A stretch of DNA of 64,000 nucleotides from Betaproteobacteria bacterium (GTDB lineage Bacteria; Pseudomonadota; Gammaproteobacteria; Burkholderiales; Casimicrobiaceae). The notes below the pieces were generated by a model, which was not told where the DNA came from, searched no databases, and saw only the letters and a program-made list of their open reading frames with translations. The translations under genes were made by a program, and so were the position numbers. The stretch spans positions 248,001 through 312,000 of the forward strand of contig WRFN01000001.1 in NCBI GenBank assembly GCA_009778785.1, given 5' to 3'. This document shows positions 18,850 through 28,193 of this stretch, piece after piece (positions within the stretch are counted from its first letter, which is position 1; every line of letters starts with the position of its first letter).

Positions 18850-21399
18850 ATGTCGAATTCAACCATTTCTTCTCCGCCGTTGGCGGATGACACACGTTTT
18901 TGTTATCACTGCGGAACGGAAAACCCGCCCGGGGTGCGCTGGCAGTCGGTTTTGAAGGGGCGGACGCGAACTTTTTGTTGCGCCGGTTGTCAGGCGGTGG
19001 CGCAAACGATTCACGCGGCGGGTCTGGAGGCGTTTTATGCGACGCGCACGGTGTCGGCGCAGACGCCGGAGGAGGTGCCGGACGAGTGGTCGGCTTATGA
19101 CGATGAAACCGTCGTGCGCGATTTCATTCGCAAACGCAACGACAAGGACGGCAAGGAAGAACACGAAATCGCGCTGTTGCTCGAAGGGCTGACGTGCGGC
19201 GCTTGCGTGTGGCTGATCGAATCGTGGCTGATGAAGCAGCCCGGCGTGGTGGAAGCGCGGGTCAATTTTGCGTCGCGCCGCGCCACGCTGGTGTGGCGCC
19301 CCGAAGTGACGCCGCTTTCTCAGTTGTTGCGGGCAGTGGCGCGCATCGGTTACCGCGCTTATCCCTACGATCCGGCGCGGCGTGACGCGCAAGCGCGGCG
19401 CGAGCGACGTTCGCTGATGTTCCGAATGGGTGTGGCGTTGTTCGGCATGATGCAGGTGATGATGATGGCGGTGCCGCATTACATCAGTAGCGAGGTGTCG
19501 GCGGACAGTGCAGTGCTGTTGCGCTGGGCGAGTCTGGTGTTGACGCTGCCGGTGTTGTTTTATTCGGCGTGGCCGTTTTTCAAGGGGGCTTGGCGCGATC
19601 TGTCGATTCGTCGCGCCGGCATGGATGTGCCGGTGGCGCTGGGGCTGTTGGTGGCGTTCACGGCGAGTGTGTCGGCGACGATCAAGGGAAGCGGCTCGAT
19701 TTATTACGACTCAGTGACGATGTTCGTGGCGCTGCTGTTGGTGGCGCGCTATTTTGAGGCGGTGGCGCGGCAGCGTTCGGGCGAAGCGATCGAGGCGATG
19801 GCGCGGCAAAGGCCGGTGCTGGCCGACCGTTTGACCGTTTGGCCGCAGACGCGAGACGTGCAGCCGATTCCGGCGACGGCGCTGGCGGCGGGCGACAACG
19901 TGCTGGTGCGGCCGGGCGCGGTGGTGCCGGCGGACGGTGTGGTGATCGACGGGGTTTCGCACGTCGAGGAAGCGGTGTTGACCGGCGAAAGCTGGCCGGT
20001 GGAGCGCGCTTCGGGCGATCCGGTGTTTGCCGGCGCGGTCAACCGCGAAAGCGCGTTGGTGGTACAAGTGCAGGCGGTGGGCGAGGGCACGCGACTGGCG
20101 ACGATTCTGCGGCTGGTGGATCGCGCCGCCAGCGAGCGGCCACGGGTGGCGAAGGTTGCCGACCGCGCGGCGTCGTGGTTCGTCGGGGCGCTGTTGCTGC
20201 TGGCGGTGGTTGTCGGGGTGGTGTGGTGGCAGATTGAGCCGTCGCGGGCGGTGGAAGTTCTTTTTGCGCTTCTGGTGATTACTTGTCCGTGCGCGCTGTC
20301 GCTGGCGACGCCCGCAGCGTTGTCGGCGGCCGCCGGCGCGCTGGGGCGGCGGCGCGTGGTGCTGGCGCGCAGCGATGCGCTGGAAACACTCGCCAAGGTG
20401 ACCACGCTGGTTTTCGACAAAACCGGTACTTTGACCGAAGGGAAGGTCACCCTCAACGGGATGAGCGTGGTCGAGGGCGGTAACGAGGCGGCGTTGTTAG
20501 CGCTGGCGCAGGCGTTGGAAGCGCCTTCCGAGCACCCGTTGGCGCGGGCGTTCAGGAGTGAGACTCTATTAGTAACAGAGGCCACGGCGCTGCCCTCCGT
20601 GTCGGCGCTGACGGTGGTGTCCGGCAACGGCATCGAGGGAACGGTTGCCGGGGAGCGTTGGCGGATCGGCCGTCTCGACTTTGTGAAGGCGTTGAACGGT
20701 GCGGCGGCGTTGCCGGAGGCTTTGCGCCGTTTCATCGAGCAACGGTCTGCCGCCGAGACCATCGTGTTTCTCGGCAACAGTGGCGGCATTCAGGCGGCGT
20801 TTGCGCTGGGCGACGCGCTGCGCCCATACGCGCACGAGGTGGTGGCGGCGCTGCGTACGATGGGGATTCGGACGGTACTGCTGTCGGGTGATCGCCGCGA
20901 AAACGCCGAGGCGCTGGCGCAATCGTTGGGGATCGAGACGGCGTACGGCGGGCTGTTGCCGGAGGACAAGCGCCAGCATATTCTCGACTGGCAGGCCAGA
21001 GGCGAGGTGGTGGCGATGGTCGGCGACGGCGTCAACGACGCGCCGGGGCTGGCGCAGGCGCAGGTTTCGATCAGCCTGGGCAGCGCCACTTCGCTGGCGC
21101 AATGGACGGCGGATGTGGTGATTCTTTCCGACGAGCTGCCGCGCCTGATCGACGCGCTGCGGCATGCCCGCCGCGCCTTGCGGGTGATCCGCCAGAATCT
21201 GGGTTGGGCGGTGGCTTATAACGTGGTGGCGGTGCCGGCGGCGGCGCTGGGGCTGGTGACGCCGTTGATCGCGGCGTTGGGCATGTCGATATCGTCGCTG
21301 ACCGTGGTGTTGAATGCGCTGCGCGTTCGACGAATGAAAGAGATGATCCGTTCCAATATTGCAACAAACAAAAGCGTTGTAACAGATAAAAGCAGATAA
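18850..21399 (+). CDS. ccoI: Cu+-exporting P1B-type ATPase for cbb3 oxidase assembly
   Basis: CcoI (FixI) moves copper across the inner membrane for insertion into the cbb3 oxidase. The 849-residue protein has an N-terminal cysteine-rich domain (CYHCG, then FCCAGCQAV), a heavy-metal-associated domain with the C116-x2-C119 motif (GLTCGACVWLIE), eight predicted membrane spans, the ion-path motif CPC at 479-481, the phosphorylation site Asp523 in FDKTGTLTEG, and the hinge GDGVNDAPGLAQA. The CcoI type is supported by the N-terminal cysteine domain and by ccoS and ccoNOQP next to it. ccoS begins 137 bases later. Confidence 0.95.
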   Translation: MSNSTISSPPLADDTRFCYHCGTENPPGVRWQSVLKGRTRTFCCAGCQAVAQTIHAAGLEAFYATRTVSAQTPEEVPDEWSAYDDETVVRDFIRKRNDKDGKEEHEIALLLEGLTCGACVWLIESWLMKQPGVVEARVNFASRRATLVWRPEVTPLSQLLRAVARIGYRAYPYDPARRDAQARRERRSLMFRMGVALFGMMQVMMMAVPHYISSEVSADSAVLLRWASLVLTLPVLFYSAWPFFKGAWRDLSIRRAGMDVPVALGLLVAFTASVSATIKGSGSIYYDSVTMFVALLLVARYFEAVARQRSGEAIEAMARQRPVLADRLTVWPQTRDVQPIPATALAAGDNVLVRPGAVVPADGVVIDGVSHVEEAVLTGESWPVERASGDPVFAGAVNRESALVVQVQAVGEGTRLATILRLVDRAASERPRVAKVADRAASWFVGALLLLAVVVGVVWWQIEPSRAVEVLFALLVITCPCALSLATPAALSAAAGALGRRRVVLARSDALETLAKVTTLVFDKTGTLTEGKVTLNGMSVVEGGNEAALLALAQALEAPSEHPLARAFRSETLLVTEATALPSVSALTVVSGNGIEGTVAGERWRIGRLDFVKALNGAAALPEALRRFIEQRSAAETIVFLGNSGGIQAAFALGDALRPYAHEVVAALRTMGIRTVLLSGDRRENAEALAQSLGIETAYGGLLPEDKRQHILDWQARGEVVAMVGDGVNDAPGLAQAQVSISLGSATSLAQWTADVVILSDELPRLIDALRHARRALRVIRQNLGWAVAYNVVAVPAAALGLVTPLIAALGMSISSLTVVLNALRVRRMKEMIRSNIATNKSVVTDKSR

Positions 21400-21536
21400 A
21401 AACGGCAGCAATGAGAAACCCTGAGGCGCGAAGTGGTATCCTGAGCGCGGATCGGTGGTAATACTATGGGGGAAGTCGCTGAGCGCTTCACTTTAGCGGC
21501 GGAAACAACGAAATCTGGTTATTGGGCAAGAACATA

Positions 21537-21740
21537 ATGGAAATTCTGTGGCTGCTGATCCCGTTGTCGGTTTTTATCGTCATCGTGATGGGAAGTATTT
21601 TTTGGTGGACGGTTCGGAGTGGGCAGTTTGACGACCTCGACGGTCCGGCCTACCGAATTTTGGCTGATGATGACACGCCAAGGCTCGAAATGGGCACGGA
21701 AGTGGCTCCAGAGGCTGAAAAAGAGGAAAAACCGAAGTAG
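21537..21740 (+). CDS. ccoS: Cbb3 oxidase maturation protein CcoS
   Basis: CcoS is a tiny membrane protein needed for cofactor insertion (heme b and CuB) into CcoN. The 67-residue product begins MEILWLLIPLSVFIVIVMGSIFWW (one membrane span) and continues with RSGQFDDLDGPAYRILADDD, the conserved CcoS segment. I chose the ATG at 21537 because homologues begin directly at MEIL; an upstream in-frame TTG at 21522 is less likely. The charged tail EAEKEEKPK is variable in the family. It lies between ccoI and the FNR-controlled ccoN promoter. Confidence 0.92.
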   Translation: MEILWLLIPLSVFIVIVMGSIFWWTVRSGQFDDLDGPAYRILADDDTPRLEMGTEVAPEAEKEEKPK

Positions 21741-21821
21741 GATGATGGTATTGGGAGCATGATATGTTCAAAAAGGCAGTTGCATTTTTTACACATTCCT
21801 AACTGATCATGTAAAGATAAT

Positions 21822-21863
21822 TTGAGCTATATCATGTTTTTGGAACTTGCGTTTAGTTACAAT
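21822..21863 (+). promoter_or_regulatory. FNR/ANR box and -10 element of ccoNOQP
   Basis: TTGAG-CTAT-ATCAT (21822-21835) matches the FNR consensus TTGAT-N4-ATCAA at 8 of 10 positions. A -10 TACAAT lies at 21858-21863. With a transcript start about 7 bases further on (near 21870), the box centre (21828.5) falls at -41.5, the standard position for class II FNR activation. An fnr gene is present at 27324-28193. Confidence 0.8.
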
Positions 21864-21901
21864 GACGCTACCACTAGGTCAACACATCTGGGGCACTAAC
21901 G

Positions 21902-23347
21902 ATGGCTATATCATCAAAGGCTGAGCAATTTAACTACACAGTAGTCCGCCAATTTGCAGTCATGGCGGTGATTTGGGGAATCGTGGGCTTGTTGGTTGGG
22001 ATTATCATCTCCCTCCAATTATTGATGCCCGCGTTTAATTTCGACTTTTTAACTCCGTGGTTGTCCTATGGACGGCTGCGACCACTGCACACCAACGCGA
22101 TTATCTTTGCGTTCGGTGGGTGTGCGTTATTTGCGACATCGTATTATGTCGTACAGCGCACGTGCCAGACACGGCTTTTTGCCGGTGGGTTGGCGGCTTT
22201 CACTTTCTGGGGATGGCAAGTTGTCATTCTGCTGGCGGCGCTTTCGTTGCCTCTGGGTCTTAGCACCGGCAAGGAATACGCTGAACTGGAATGGCCGATC
22301 AAGCTCTTGATCGCCATCGTTTGGGTCTCCTACGCAGTCGTTTTCTTCGGCACGATCGTCAAGCGTCGCACGCAGCATATCTACGTGGCCAACTGGTTTT
22401 TCGGCGCGATGATTCTGGCGATTGCGTTGCTGCACATTGTCAACAGTGCGGTGATGCCGATAACGCTCTTCAAGTCGTATTCGGCGTATGCGGGCGTTCA
22501 GGACGCGATGGTGCAGTGGTGGTATGGCCACAACGCCGTCGGCTTCTTCCTGACAGCAGGCTTCTTGGGGATGATGTATTACTTCGTTCCTAAACAAGTC
22601 GGGCGGCCGATTTACTCCTATCGACTGTCGGTCGTGCACTTCTGGGCGTTGATCTTCACCTACATGTGGGCGGGCCCGCACCATCTGTTGTACACCGCGT
22701 TGCCGGATTGGGCGCAAACCCTTGGGATGTTATTCTCGGTGATCCTGTTGGCGCCGTCGTGGGGTGGTATGATCAACGGTATCATGACGATGTCCGGCTC
22801 TTGGTACAAGCTGCGCGATGACCCGATCTTGAAGTTCCTGATCGTGGCGCTGTCGTTCTACGGCATGTCCACCTTTGAAGGACCGGCACTGTCCGTCAAG
22901 ACGATCAATGCGTTGTCGCACTACACTGACTGGACCATCGGTCACGTTCATTCGGGCGCGTTGGGCTGGGTCGGCTTCATCACCATGGGCAGCCTCTACT
23001 ACCTGATCCCGCGGTTGTACGGTCGTACGGAAATGTGGTCGGTCAAACTGATCAATACACACTTCTGGATTGCGACCATCGGTATCGTGCTCTATGTAGC
23101 AGCACTGTGGATCGCCGGTGTGATGCAGGGTCTGATGTGGCGCGCGGTCAATGATGACGGCACGCTCACCTACACCTTCATCCAGGGCGTCGTGGCAAGC
23201 ATGCCTTTCTACTGGATTCGCCTCGTCGGTGGACTCCTGTACTTCATAGGTATGGTGCTGATGTGCTTCAACATGATCAAAACAATCGGGCAAGGCAAGT
23301 CGGTTGATGTTGCTGTTCCGATGCCGACCGCGCCTGCGCACGCTTAA
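21902..23347 (+). CDS. ccoN: Cytochrome cbb3 oxidase subunit I
   Basis: CcoN is the catalytic heme-copper subunit, reducing oxygen at the heme b3-CuB site and pumping protons with high oxygen affinity. The 481-residue protein has about twelve membrane spans. Heme and copper ligand histidines are visible in [57 protein letters not shown] and [15 protein letters not shown]. The family's tyrosine cross-link region is also present. It is the first gene of ccoNOQP and is preceded by the FNR-type promoter. ccoO follows after 17 bases. Confidence 0.98.
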   Translation: MAISSKAEQFNYTVVRQFAVMAVIWGIVGLLVGIIISLQLLMPAFNFDFLTPWLSYGRLRPLHTNAIIFAFGGCALFATSYYVVQRTCQTRLFAGGLAAFTFWGWQVVILLAALSLPLGLSTGKEYAELEWPIKLLIAIVWVSYAVVFFGTIVKRRTQHIYVANWFFGAMILAIALLHIVNSAVMPITLFKSYSAYAGVQDAMVQWWYGHNAVGFFLTAGFLGMMYYFVPKQVGRPIYSYRLSVVHFWALIFTYMWAGPHHLLYTALPDWAQTLGMLFSVILLAPSWGGMINGIMTMSGSWYKLRDDPILKFLIVALSFYGMSTFEGPALSVKTINALSHYTDWTIGHVHSGALGWVGFITMGSLYYLIPRLYGRTEMWSVKLINTHFWIATIGIVLYVAALWIAGVMQGLMWRAVNDDGTLTYTFIQGVVASMPFYWIRLVGGLLYFIGMVLMCFNMIKTIGQGKSVDVAVPMPTAPAHA

Positions 23348-23364
23348 CCACGGGGAGCTATAGA

Positions 23365-23982
23365 ATGAAATTCTTCTCGCATGAAACACTAGAAACCAAG
23401 CTGCCGTGGTTGATCATCGCTATTGTGATCGTGATAAGCATTGGCGGTTTGGCTCAAATCATTCCTCTTTACTTTCAGGCATCGGTTACCGAGCCGGTCG
23501 CAGGGCTGAAGCCGTACACAGCCCTGCAACTGGAAGGGCGCGATATTTACATCCGTGAAGGCTGCCACGCTTGCCACTCACAGATGATTCGTCCTTTCCG
23601 TTCGGAAGCCGAACGCTATGGTCACTACTCGGTCGCCGGTGAATTTGTTTACGACCATCCGTTCCAGTTCAGCTCGCATCGTCGCGGCCCGGACTTGGCG
23701 CGGATCGGCGGCAAATTCTCCGACGAATGGCACCGTGTGCATATGAACAATCCGCGTGCTGTTGTTCCGCAATCCAACATGCCGGCTTATCCGTGGCTGG
23801 AAAAAACGCCTGCTAACGCAGCGACGATTTCCGCCAAGATGAAGGGGCTGACGATTTTGGGTGTGCCTTATACGCCCGCGCAAATCGCCGCTGCGCCCGG
23901 AGAGCTGAAAGGGAAAACGGAAATGGATGCGCTGATTGCATACATGCAATGTCTCGGCATCCATGTGAAGGGCGTGAGGTAA
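23365..23982 (+). CDS. ccoO: Cytochrome cbb3 oxidase subunit II (mono-heme c)
   Basis: CcoO is a membrane-anchored mono-heme cytochrome c that relays electrons to CcoN. The 205-residue protein has one N-terminal anchor ([19 protein letters not shown]), the heme motif CHACH at residues 67-71 ([22 protein letters not shown]), and the distal methionine region in [12 protein letters not shown]. The block [19 protein letters not shown] is typical. ccoQ begins 6 bases after its stop. Confidence 0.97.
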   Translation: MKFFSHETLETKLPWLIIAIVIVISIGGLAQIIPLYFQASVTEPVAGLKPYTALQLEGRDIYIREGCHACHSQMIRPFRSEAERYGHYSVAGEFVYDHPFQFSSHRRGPDLARIGGKFSDEWHRVHMNNPRAVVPQSNMPAYPWLEKTPANAATISAKMKGLTILGVPYTPAQIAAAPGELKGKTEMDALIAYMQCLGIHVKGVR

Positions 23983-23988
23983 TTCGCG

Positions 23989-24183
23989 ATGGATAACGAG
24001 TTTCCCATTGTAGGTACGGTCATGACGGTAGTGGCGTTTGTTATCTTCGTCGGCATCGTCTGGTGGACGTACAGCAATGGACGCAAAGAGCGTTTTGAGC
24101 AGGCTGAGCAAGCGCCCTTTGCGTTACCCGATACCGCCGATGGAGTTAGCAGCGACAATTCAACCAAGCAGGAAACTGATTAA
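23989..24183 (+). CDS. ccoQ: Cytochrome cbb3 oxidase small subunit CcoQ
   Basis: This 64-residue protein has one membrane span (VGTVMTVVAFVIFVGIVWWTY) followed by a short charged tail with NGRKERFEQAEQAPFALPD, the usual CcoQ layout. CcoQ stabilises the assembled complex and is dispensable in some species. Its position between ccoO (6 bases) and ccoP (14 bases) secures the assignment. Confidence 0.93.
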   Translation: MDNEFPIVGTVMTVVAFVIFVGIVWWTYSNGRKERFEQAEQAPFALPDTADGVSSDNSTKQETD

Positions 24184-24197
24184 CGGGGACGTCAACC

Positions 24198-25115
24198 ATG
24201 AGTGACTTCACATCCAATTTTTGGAATTACTATATCGTCATCCTGACGGTGTTGGGACTGATCTTTTGCATATGGCTACTTGTGGCCGTCGGCAAAAGAG
24301 AAGGCGCCAAAGCGAGCGATCCGTCGCACGTTTGGGATGGAGATTTAACTGAACTGAACAACCAATTGCCGGGTTGGTGGCGCTGGCTGTTCTGGGTCGT
24401 ACTGATCTTCTCGATCGGCTACCTGATCTATTATCCGGGGCTGGGCGCTTTCAAAGGCATCGGCGGCTGGACGCAGATCGGGCAGTTCAATCAGGAAATG
24501 AATGACCTCGATGCGAAAACCAAGCCGATGTACGACAGTTATTTGGCGATGGGTGTCGCGGATCTGTCAAAGAACCAGAAGGCCATGGGCACAGCCGAGA
24601 ACATTTTCTTGAACAACTGTGCTCGTTGCCACGGCTCTGACGCACGCGGCACTACCGGCTTCCCGAGTCTCAGAAGTGGGGCTTGGAGCTGGGGCGGCGA
24701 ACCAGCGGAGATCGAGCAGTCGATCACCGAAGGTCGCACCGGCGTGATGACGCCGATGGCGGATGCTGTTGGCGGCCCGGAAGGCGTCAAGGCGGTGGTA
24801 GCTTACATGCGCTCGATATCCAATCTGGATCACGATATGGCCATGATAGCGCAAGGTGAAAAGCTGTTTGCAGACAACTGCGCGGCTTGTCACGGCGCCG
24901 ATGGCAAAGGCATGAAAGAAATCGGTGCGCCAAATCTGACCGACAGCGTCTGGATTCATGGTGGTACGCCGAAGGCCATGGAAGCCGTCGTAGTCAAAGG
25001 TCTGAACAGCGATCTGAAAGATGGCGATTTCGCCATGCCAGCGCAAAAAGACGTTTTGAGCAAAGGCCAGATTCACCTGTTGACCGCTTACGTGTGGGGA
25101 ATGACCCACAAGTAA
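24198..25115 (+). CDS. ccoP: Cytochrome cbb3 oxidase subunit III (di-heme c)
   Basis: CcoP accepts electrons from soluble cytochromes or the bc1 complex and passes them to CcoO. The 305-residue protein has two membrane segments (residues about 10-30 and 62-80), typical of the long CcoP form, with the N-terminal DGDLTELNNQLPGWWRW linker. Two heme c sites follow: CARCH at 141-145 and CAACH at 228-232. Methionine ligand regions are visible (GVMTPMADAVG; DFAMPAQKDVLS). A strong hairpin terminator lies 39 bases after the stop, closing the ccoNOQP unit. Confidence 0.97.
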   Translation: MSDFTSNFWNYYIVILTVLGLIFCIWLLVAVGKREGAKASDPSHVWDGDLTELNNQLPGWWRWLFWVVLIFSIGYLIYYPGLGAFKGIGGWTQIGQFNQEMNDLDAKTKPMYDSYLAMGVADLSKNQKAMGTAENIFLNNCARCHGSDARGTTGFPSLRSGAWSWGGEPAEIEQSITEGRTGVMTPMADAVGGPEGVKAVVAYMRSISNLDHDMAMIAQGEKLFADNCAACHGADGKGMKEIGAPNLTDSVWIHGGTPKAMEAVVVKGLNSDLKDGDFAMPAQKDVLSKGQIHLLTAYVWGMTHK

Positions 25116-25153
25116 GTTGCGGCACGTGAAGCAACAGAAGAGAAGGACTGATC

Positions 25154-25192
25154 AAACCGCAGGCGGACAGTGAAGTCGCCTGCGGTTTGTAT
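25154..25192. terminator. Rho-independent terminator after ccoNOQP
   Basis: A perfect 12-bp stem, AAACCGCAGGCG (25154-25165) with CGCCTGCGGTTT (25177-25188), encloses an 11-base loop and is followed by TTTGTATTT. It probably lowers expression of the downstream ccoGH genes relative to the oxidase subunits. Confidence 0.8.
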
Positions 25193-25277
25193 TTCCCCGA
25201 GAAGATTTTTCCTATACGATTGCCGGAAAGAACGACTGAGCAATCTCTGACTTGCAAGAGACGCCGCAAGGAACCCT

Positions 25278-26696
25278 ATGAATAACGCCTCCACCAACGA
25301 AACCGCTCCGAAGAAGCAATCGCTTTTTGCGAAGCGCCGCAAACTGTATGTTCGTTTTGCTCAGGGAATTTTCCAGAATTGGCGGGTGGCGCTCGTGATT
25401 CTGTCGCAGGTGCTTTTTTTCGGCTTGCCTTGGCTGAATTGGGGCGACCGTCAAGCGCTGCTGTTTGACCTGCCGGCGCGAAAATTCTACCTGTTCGGCG
25501 TGGTGCTGTGGCCGCAGGACTTTATTTATCTGACGGCGTTGCTGCTCATCGGCGCCTATTCGCTGTTTCTGTTCACGGCAGTCGCCGGCCGGCTGTGGTG
25601 CGGCTATGCTTGTCCGCAAACCGTCTATACCGAACTGCTGATGTGGATCGAGCGCGCCGTCGAGGGCAATCGCAATGCGCGGATGAAGCTAGACGCGGCG
25701 CCGTGGTCGGCGCAGAAAATCGGACGCAAGTTTCTCAAGCATCTGCTGTGGGTGATTATAGCGTTGTGGACAGGGGTCAGCTTCGTCGGCTATTTCACCC
25801 CGATCCGTGAACTGGTCACTAGGTTGCCGTTCGGTGTTTCCGGTTGGTCGTTGTTCTGGATGCTCTTTTACGGCGGCCTCATTTATTTTCTAACGGGGTG
25901 GATGCGCGAGCAGGTTTGCAAGTTCATGTGTCCCTACGCGCGGTTTCAGTCGGCGATGTTCGACCGCGACACCATGATCATCACTTACGATACGGCGCGC
26001 GGTGAGCCGCGCGGCCCGCGTGGTCGGCAAGTCGATCTGAAAGAAGCGCAGTTGGGGCATTGTGTGGATTGCGGCTTGTGCGTGCAAGTCTGTCCCACCG
26101 GCATCGACATTCGCAACGGCCTGCAATATGAATGTATTGGTTGCGCGGCGTGTATCGACAGTTGCGAAGAAGTGATGAAGAAAATGAATTATCCGCAGGG
26201 GTTGATTCGCTACACCACTGAAAACGCGATGACTTCCGGCTACAGCAAAAAAGAAATGTGGCGGCGGGTGTTTCGTTTCCGCACCTTGATTTATTCGGCG
26301 ATCTTGCTGGCCATCATCGTTGCGATAGCGGTATCGTTGAGCCTGCGCAATCCTTTGAAGGTCGATGTGTTGCGCGACTACGGCATGATGGCGCGCGAGG
26401 CTTCGCCGGGGGTGATCGAAAACGTGTATCAAGTGGAGATCATCAACACGGACGAGCACGCCCATCAATTCATCATCGAAGTTACCGGGTTGCCAGGTAT
26501 CGACGTGGGCGAACTCGAACAACCCGTCACGATCGACGGCGCCAGCAACCGGAAGATTCCGCTGGCGGCGCGCTTCAAGTTGCCAGACGACGGTTGGAAA
26601 GCCGGCGTGTATCCGGTGGTGTTTACAGTGCGAGCCAAGGACGACGATGCGCTTCGGCGCGAAGAAAAATCGACGTTCATGGTTCCCAATAATTGA
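25278..26696 (+). CDS. ccoG: Cbb3 oxidase accessory Fe-S protein CcoG
   Basis: CcoG (RdxA/FixG) is a polytopic membrane protein with two [4Fe-4S] clusters; work in Rhodobacter indicates it reduces Cu(II) before copper insertion into the oxidase. The 472-residue protein has about five membrane spans, the motif CGYACPQTVYTELLMWIE, and a ferredoxin-like block CVDCGLCVQVCPTGIDIRNG followed by CIGCAACIDSCEEVM. The C-terminal 120 residues form an Ig-like periplasmic domain. AAGGA precedes the start. It lies behind the ccoNOQP terminator, so it may have its own weak promoter in 25193-25277. Confidence 0.95.
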   Translation: MNNASTNETAPKKQSLFAKRRKLYVRFAQGIFQNWRVALVILSQVLFFGLPWLNWGDRQALLFDLPARKFYLFGVVLWPQDFIYLTALLLIGAYSLFLFTAVAGRLWCGYACPQTVYTELLMWIERAVEGNRNARMKLDAAPWSAQKIGRKFLKHLLWVIIALWTGVSFVGYFTPIRELVTRLPFGVSGWSLFWMLFYGGLIYFLTGWMREQVCKFMCPYARFQSAMFDRDTMIITYDTARGEPRGPRGRQVDLKEAQLGHCVDCGLCVQVCPTGIDIRNGLQYECIGCAACIDSCEEVMKKMNYPQGLIRYTTENAMTSGYSKKEMWRRVFRFRTLIYSAILLAIIVAIAVSLSLRNPLKVDVLRDYGMMAREASPGVIENVYQVEIINTDEHAHQFIIEVTGLPGIDVGELEQPVTIDGASNRKIPLAARFKLPDDGWKAGVYPVVFTVRAKDDDALRREEKSTFMVPNN

Positions 26697-26723
26697 TGTT
26701 TTTGAAGTAAAGAGGAGGAAAAA

Positions 26724-27248
26724 ATGGCAGAAAGAGAAGTCAAGCCTTGGTACCGTGAGCCGTGGCCGTGGATCATCATGGGAAGCATCGGCACGGTTGT
26801 GGTGGGTGTTTTTGTGACGCTGGGGTTTGCCATTTCGTCTGACGACGGCTTGGTGGCGAAAGATTATTACGCGCGAGGAATTAACATCAACAAGACGCTG
26901 GCGCTCGAACAGCGCAGCGAAGCGTTGGGTCTGGGCGCGGTGTTGACAGTGTTGCCGAACGATACCGTGCAGGTCGTGTTGCAAAGCAAAAGCAGAAAAA
27001 CGAAGTTCATGCCGCCGCCGATCATGCGATTTCACATCATGCACCCGCGTTTCGCCGAGATGGACAAGGAAGCTACGCTGACGCTCGAAAAAGACGGAAC
27101 TTACAGCGGACGCTTTGCGATGCCGACGGAAGGAAAATGGGAAGTTTATCTGGAAGGGGAAGATTGGCGCTTGCCGATTCTCGGGGTGGAGACGCCGATC
27201 ACCATCATACGCTGGAAGTCGCTGGATGTTCCGGTGACCGACGGTTGA
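26724..27248 (+). CDS. ccoH: Cbb3 oxidase assembly protein CcoH (FixH family)
   Basis: CcoH is a single-span membrane protein that stabilises CcoP during oxidase assembly. The 174-residue protein begins with a basic stretch, then PWPWIIMGSIGTVVVGVFVTLGFA as the membrane anchor, and SSDDGLVAKDYYARGININKTL, the conserved FixH segment. The rest is a periplasmic beta-rich domain (YSGRFAMPTEGKWEVYLEGEDWRLP). A strong GAGGAG lies 7 bases before the ATG. It follows ccoG by 27 bases and converges on fnr, with a perfect palindrome between them. Confidence 0.9.
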   Translation: MAEREVKPWYREPWPWIIMGSIGTVVVGVFVTLGFAISSDDGLVAKDYYARGININKTLALEQRSEALGLGAVLTVLPNDTVQVVLQSKSRKTKFMPPPIMRFHIMHPRFAEMDKEATLTLEKDGTYSGRFAMPTEGKWEVYLEGEDWRLPILGVETPITIIRWKSLDVPVTDG

Positions 27249-27280
27249 GAATTGAAAACTCAGAGATGCGCTGATTTCAT

Positions 27281-27313
27281 CCGTTCACCCTGAGCATGTC
27301 GAAGGGTGAACGG
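27281..27313. repeat. Palindromic half-copy of a dispersed repeat, possible bidirectional terminator
   Basis: CCGTTCACCCT and AGGGTGAACGG form a perfect 11-bp inverted repeat around an 11-base loop, between the convergent ccoH and fnr genes. The sequence is related to the 70-bp repeats at 31685-31754, 43234-43302 and 57925-57992. Confidence 0.7.
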
Positions 27314-27323
27314 CGTACGGGAA

Positions 27324-28193
27324 TCAAGCCCCGTTGCCGTTGGCAGACCCGTTGGAATTCGGCGCCGGTGGAATCAGGTTTTTCGGGTCGGGCGTGGCGG
27401 TGTTTTGTTGACCGCCCAGCGTTCTCAACGCTTCCGGATTCAAAATTTTGATCGCGCGGCCTTGCACCATAATCAAACCGTCTTCCTGAAAGCGCGAAAA
27501 CAAACGGCTGACGGTTTCGAGTTTCAGTCCCAAGTAACTGCCGATCTCTTCGCGGGTCATGCGCAAAACAAATTCGGTTGAAGAATAGCCGCGCCGACAA
27601 TAGCGGTCTGACAGATTCACCAGAAAAACCGCCAGCCGTTCTTCGGCCCGCATGCTTCCCAGCAACAACATGATCGAATGGTCGCGGGCGATTTCTTGAG
27701 CGAGCGTTTGATGGAGATTGTGTTGCAGGAGCGGCAGTTCGCGCGCCAGCGTTTCGAGTTGCTCGAAAGGCATGACGCAAATTTCCGTATCTTCAAGCGC
27801 GATGGCGTGGCAACCGTGATTGCCGGTGCCGATGCCGTCGAGGCCGATCAGTTCGCCGAGCATGTGATAACCGGCCACTTGCTCCCGTCCGTCTTCGGCG
27901 AGCACCGTCGTTTTCAGCGAACCGAGCCGCACGGCGTAGAGCGCGGTAAACGGGGTGCCGGTGCGGTAAAGCGTTTCACCCTTTTTGAGCTTGATATGGG
28001 TATCGACCAGCGCGCTGACCAGTAGCAGGTCTTCGTTGGAAAGGCCGACGGGGAGACAGAGGCTGCGCATGCCGCAGATGTTGCACTGCGCAAGCGGCTT
28101 GGGCTTGTTGATATCGCGCAACGAAATGACAGGATTCACCGAGGCCGTTTGCGGTGATTCGGTGAATGCTGCTGAGCGACTGTAAACAGGCAT
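27324..28193 (-). CDS. fnr: FNR/ANR-type oxygen-sensing transcription regulator
   Basis: This Crp-Fnr regulator senses oxygen through a [4Fe-4S] cluster and activates genes such as ccoNOQP when oxygen is low. From the ATG at 28193 it is 289 residues. Cluster ligands are C37, C40, C46 (CNICGMRSLCLPVGL) and C139 (DTEICVMPF); the 102-residue distance from first to last equals that in E. coli FNR (C20 to C122). The cyclic-nucleotide fold and helix-turn-helix (TREEIGSYLGLKLETVSRLFSRFQEDG) follow; E-xx-SR in the recognition helix matches FNR DNA specificity. A poor ribosome site precedes this start. An upstream start at 28340 would add an atypical hydrophobic extension. The C-terminal tail is Asn/Pro-rich and variable. 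Confidence 0.95.
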   Translation of the reverse strand: MPVYSRSAAFTESPQTASVNPVISLRDINKPKPLAQCNICGMRSLCLPVGLSNEDLLLVSALVDTHIKLKKGETLYRTGTPFTALYAVRLGSLKTTVLAEDGREQVAGYHMLGELIGLDGIGTGNHGCHAIALEDTEICVMPFEQLETLARELPLLQHNLHQTLAQEIARDHSIMLLLGSMRAEERLAVFLVNLSDRYCRRGYSSTEFVLRMTREEIGSYLGLKLETVSRLFSRFQEDGLIMVQGRAIKILNPEALRTLGGQQNTATPDPKNLIPPAPNSNGSANGNGA

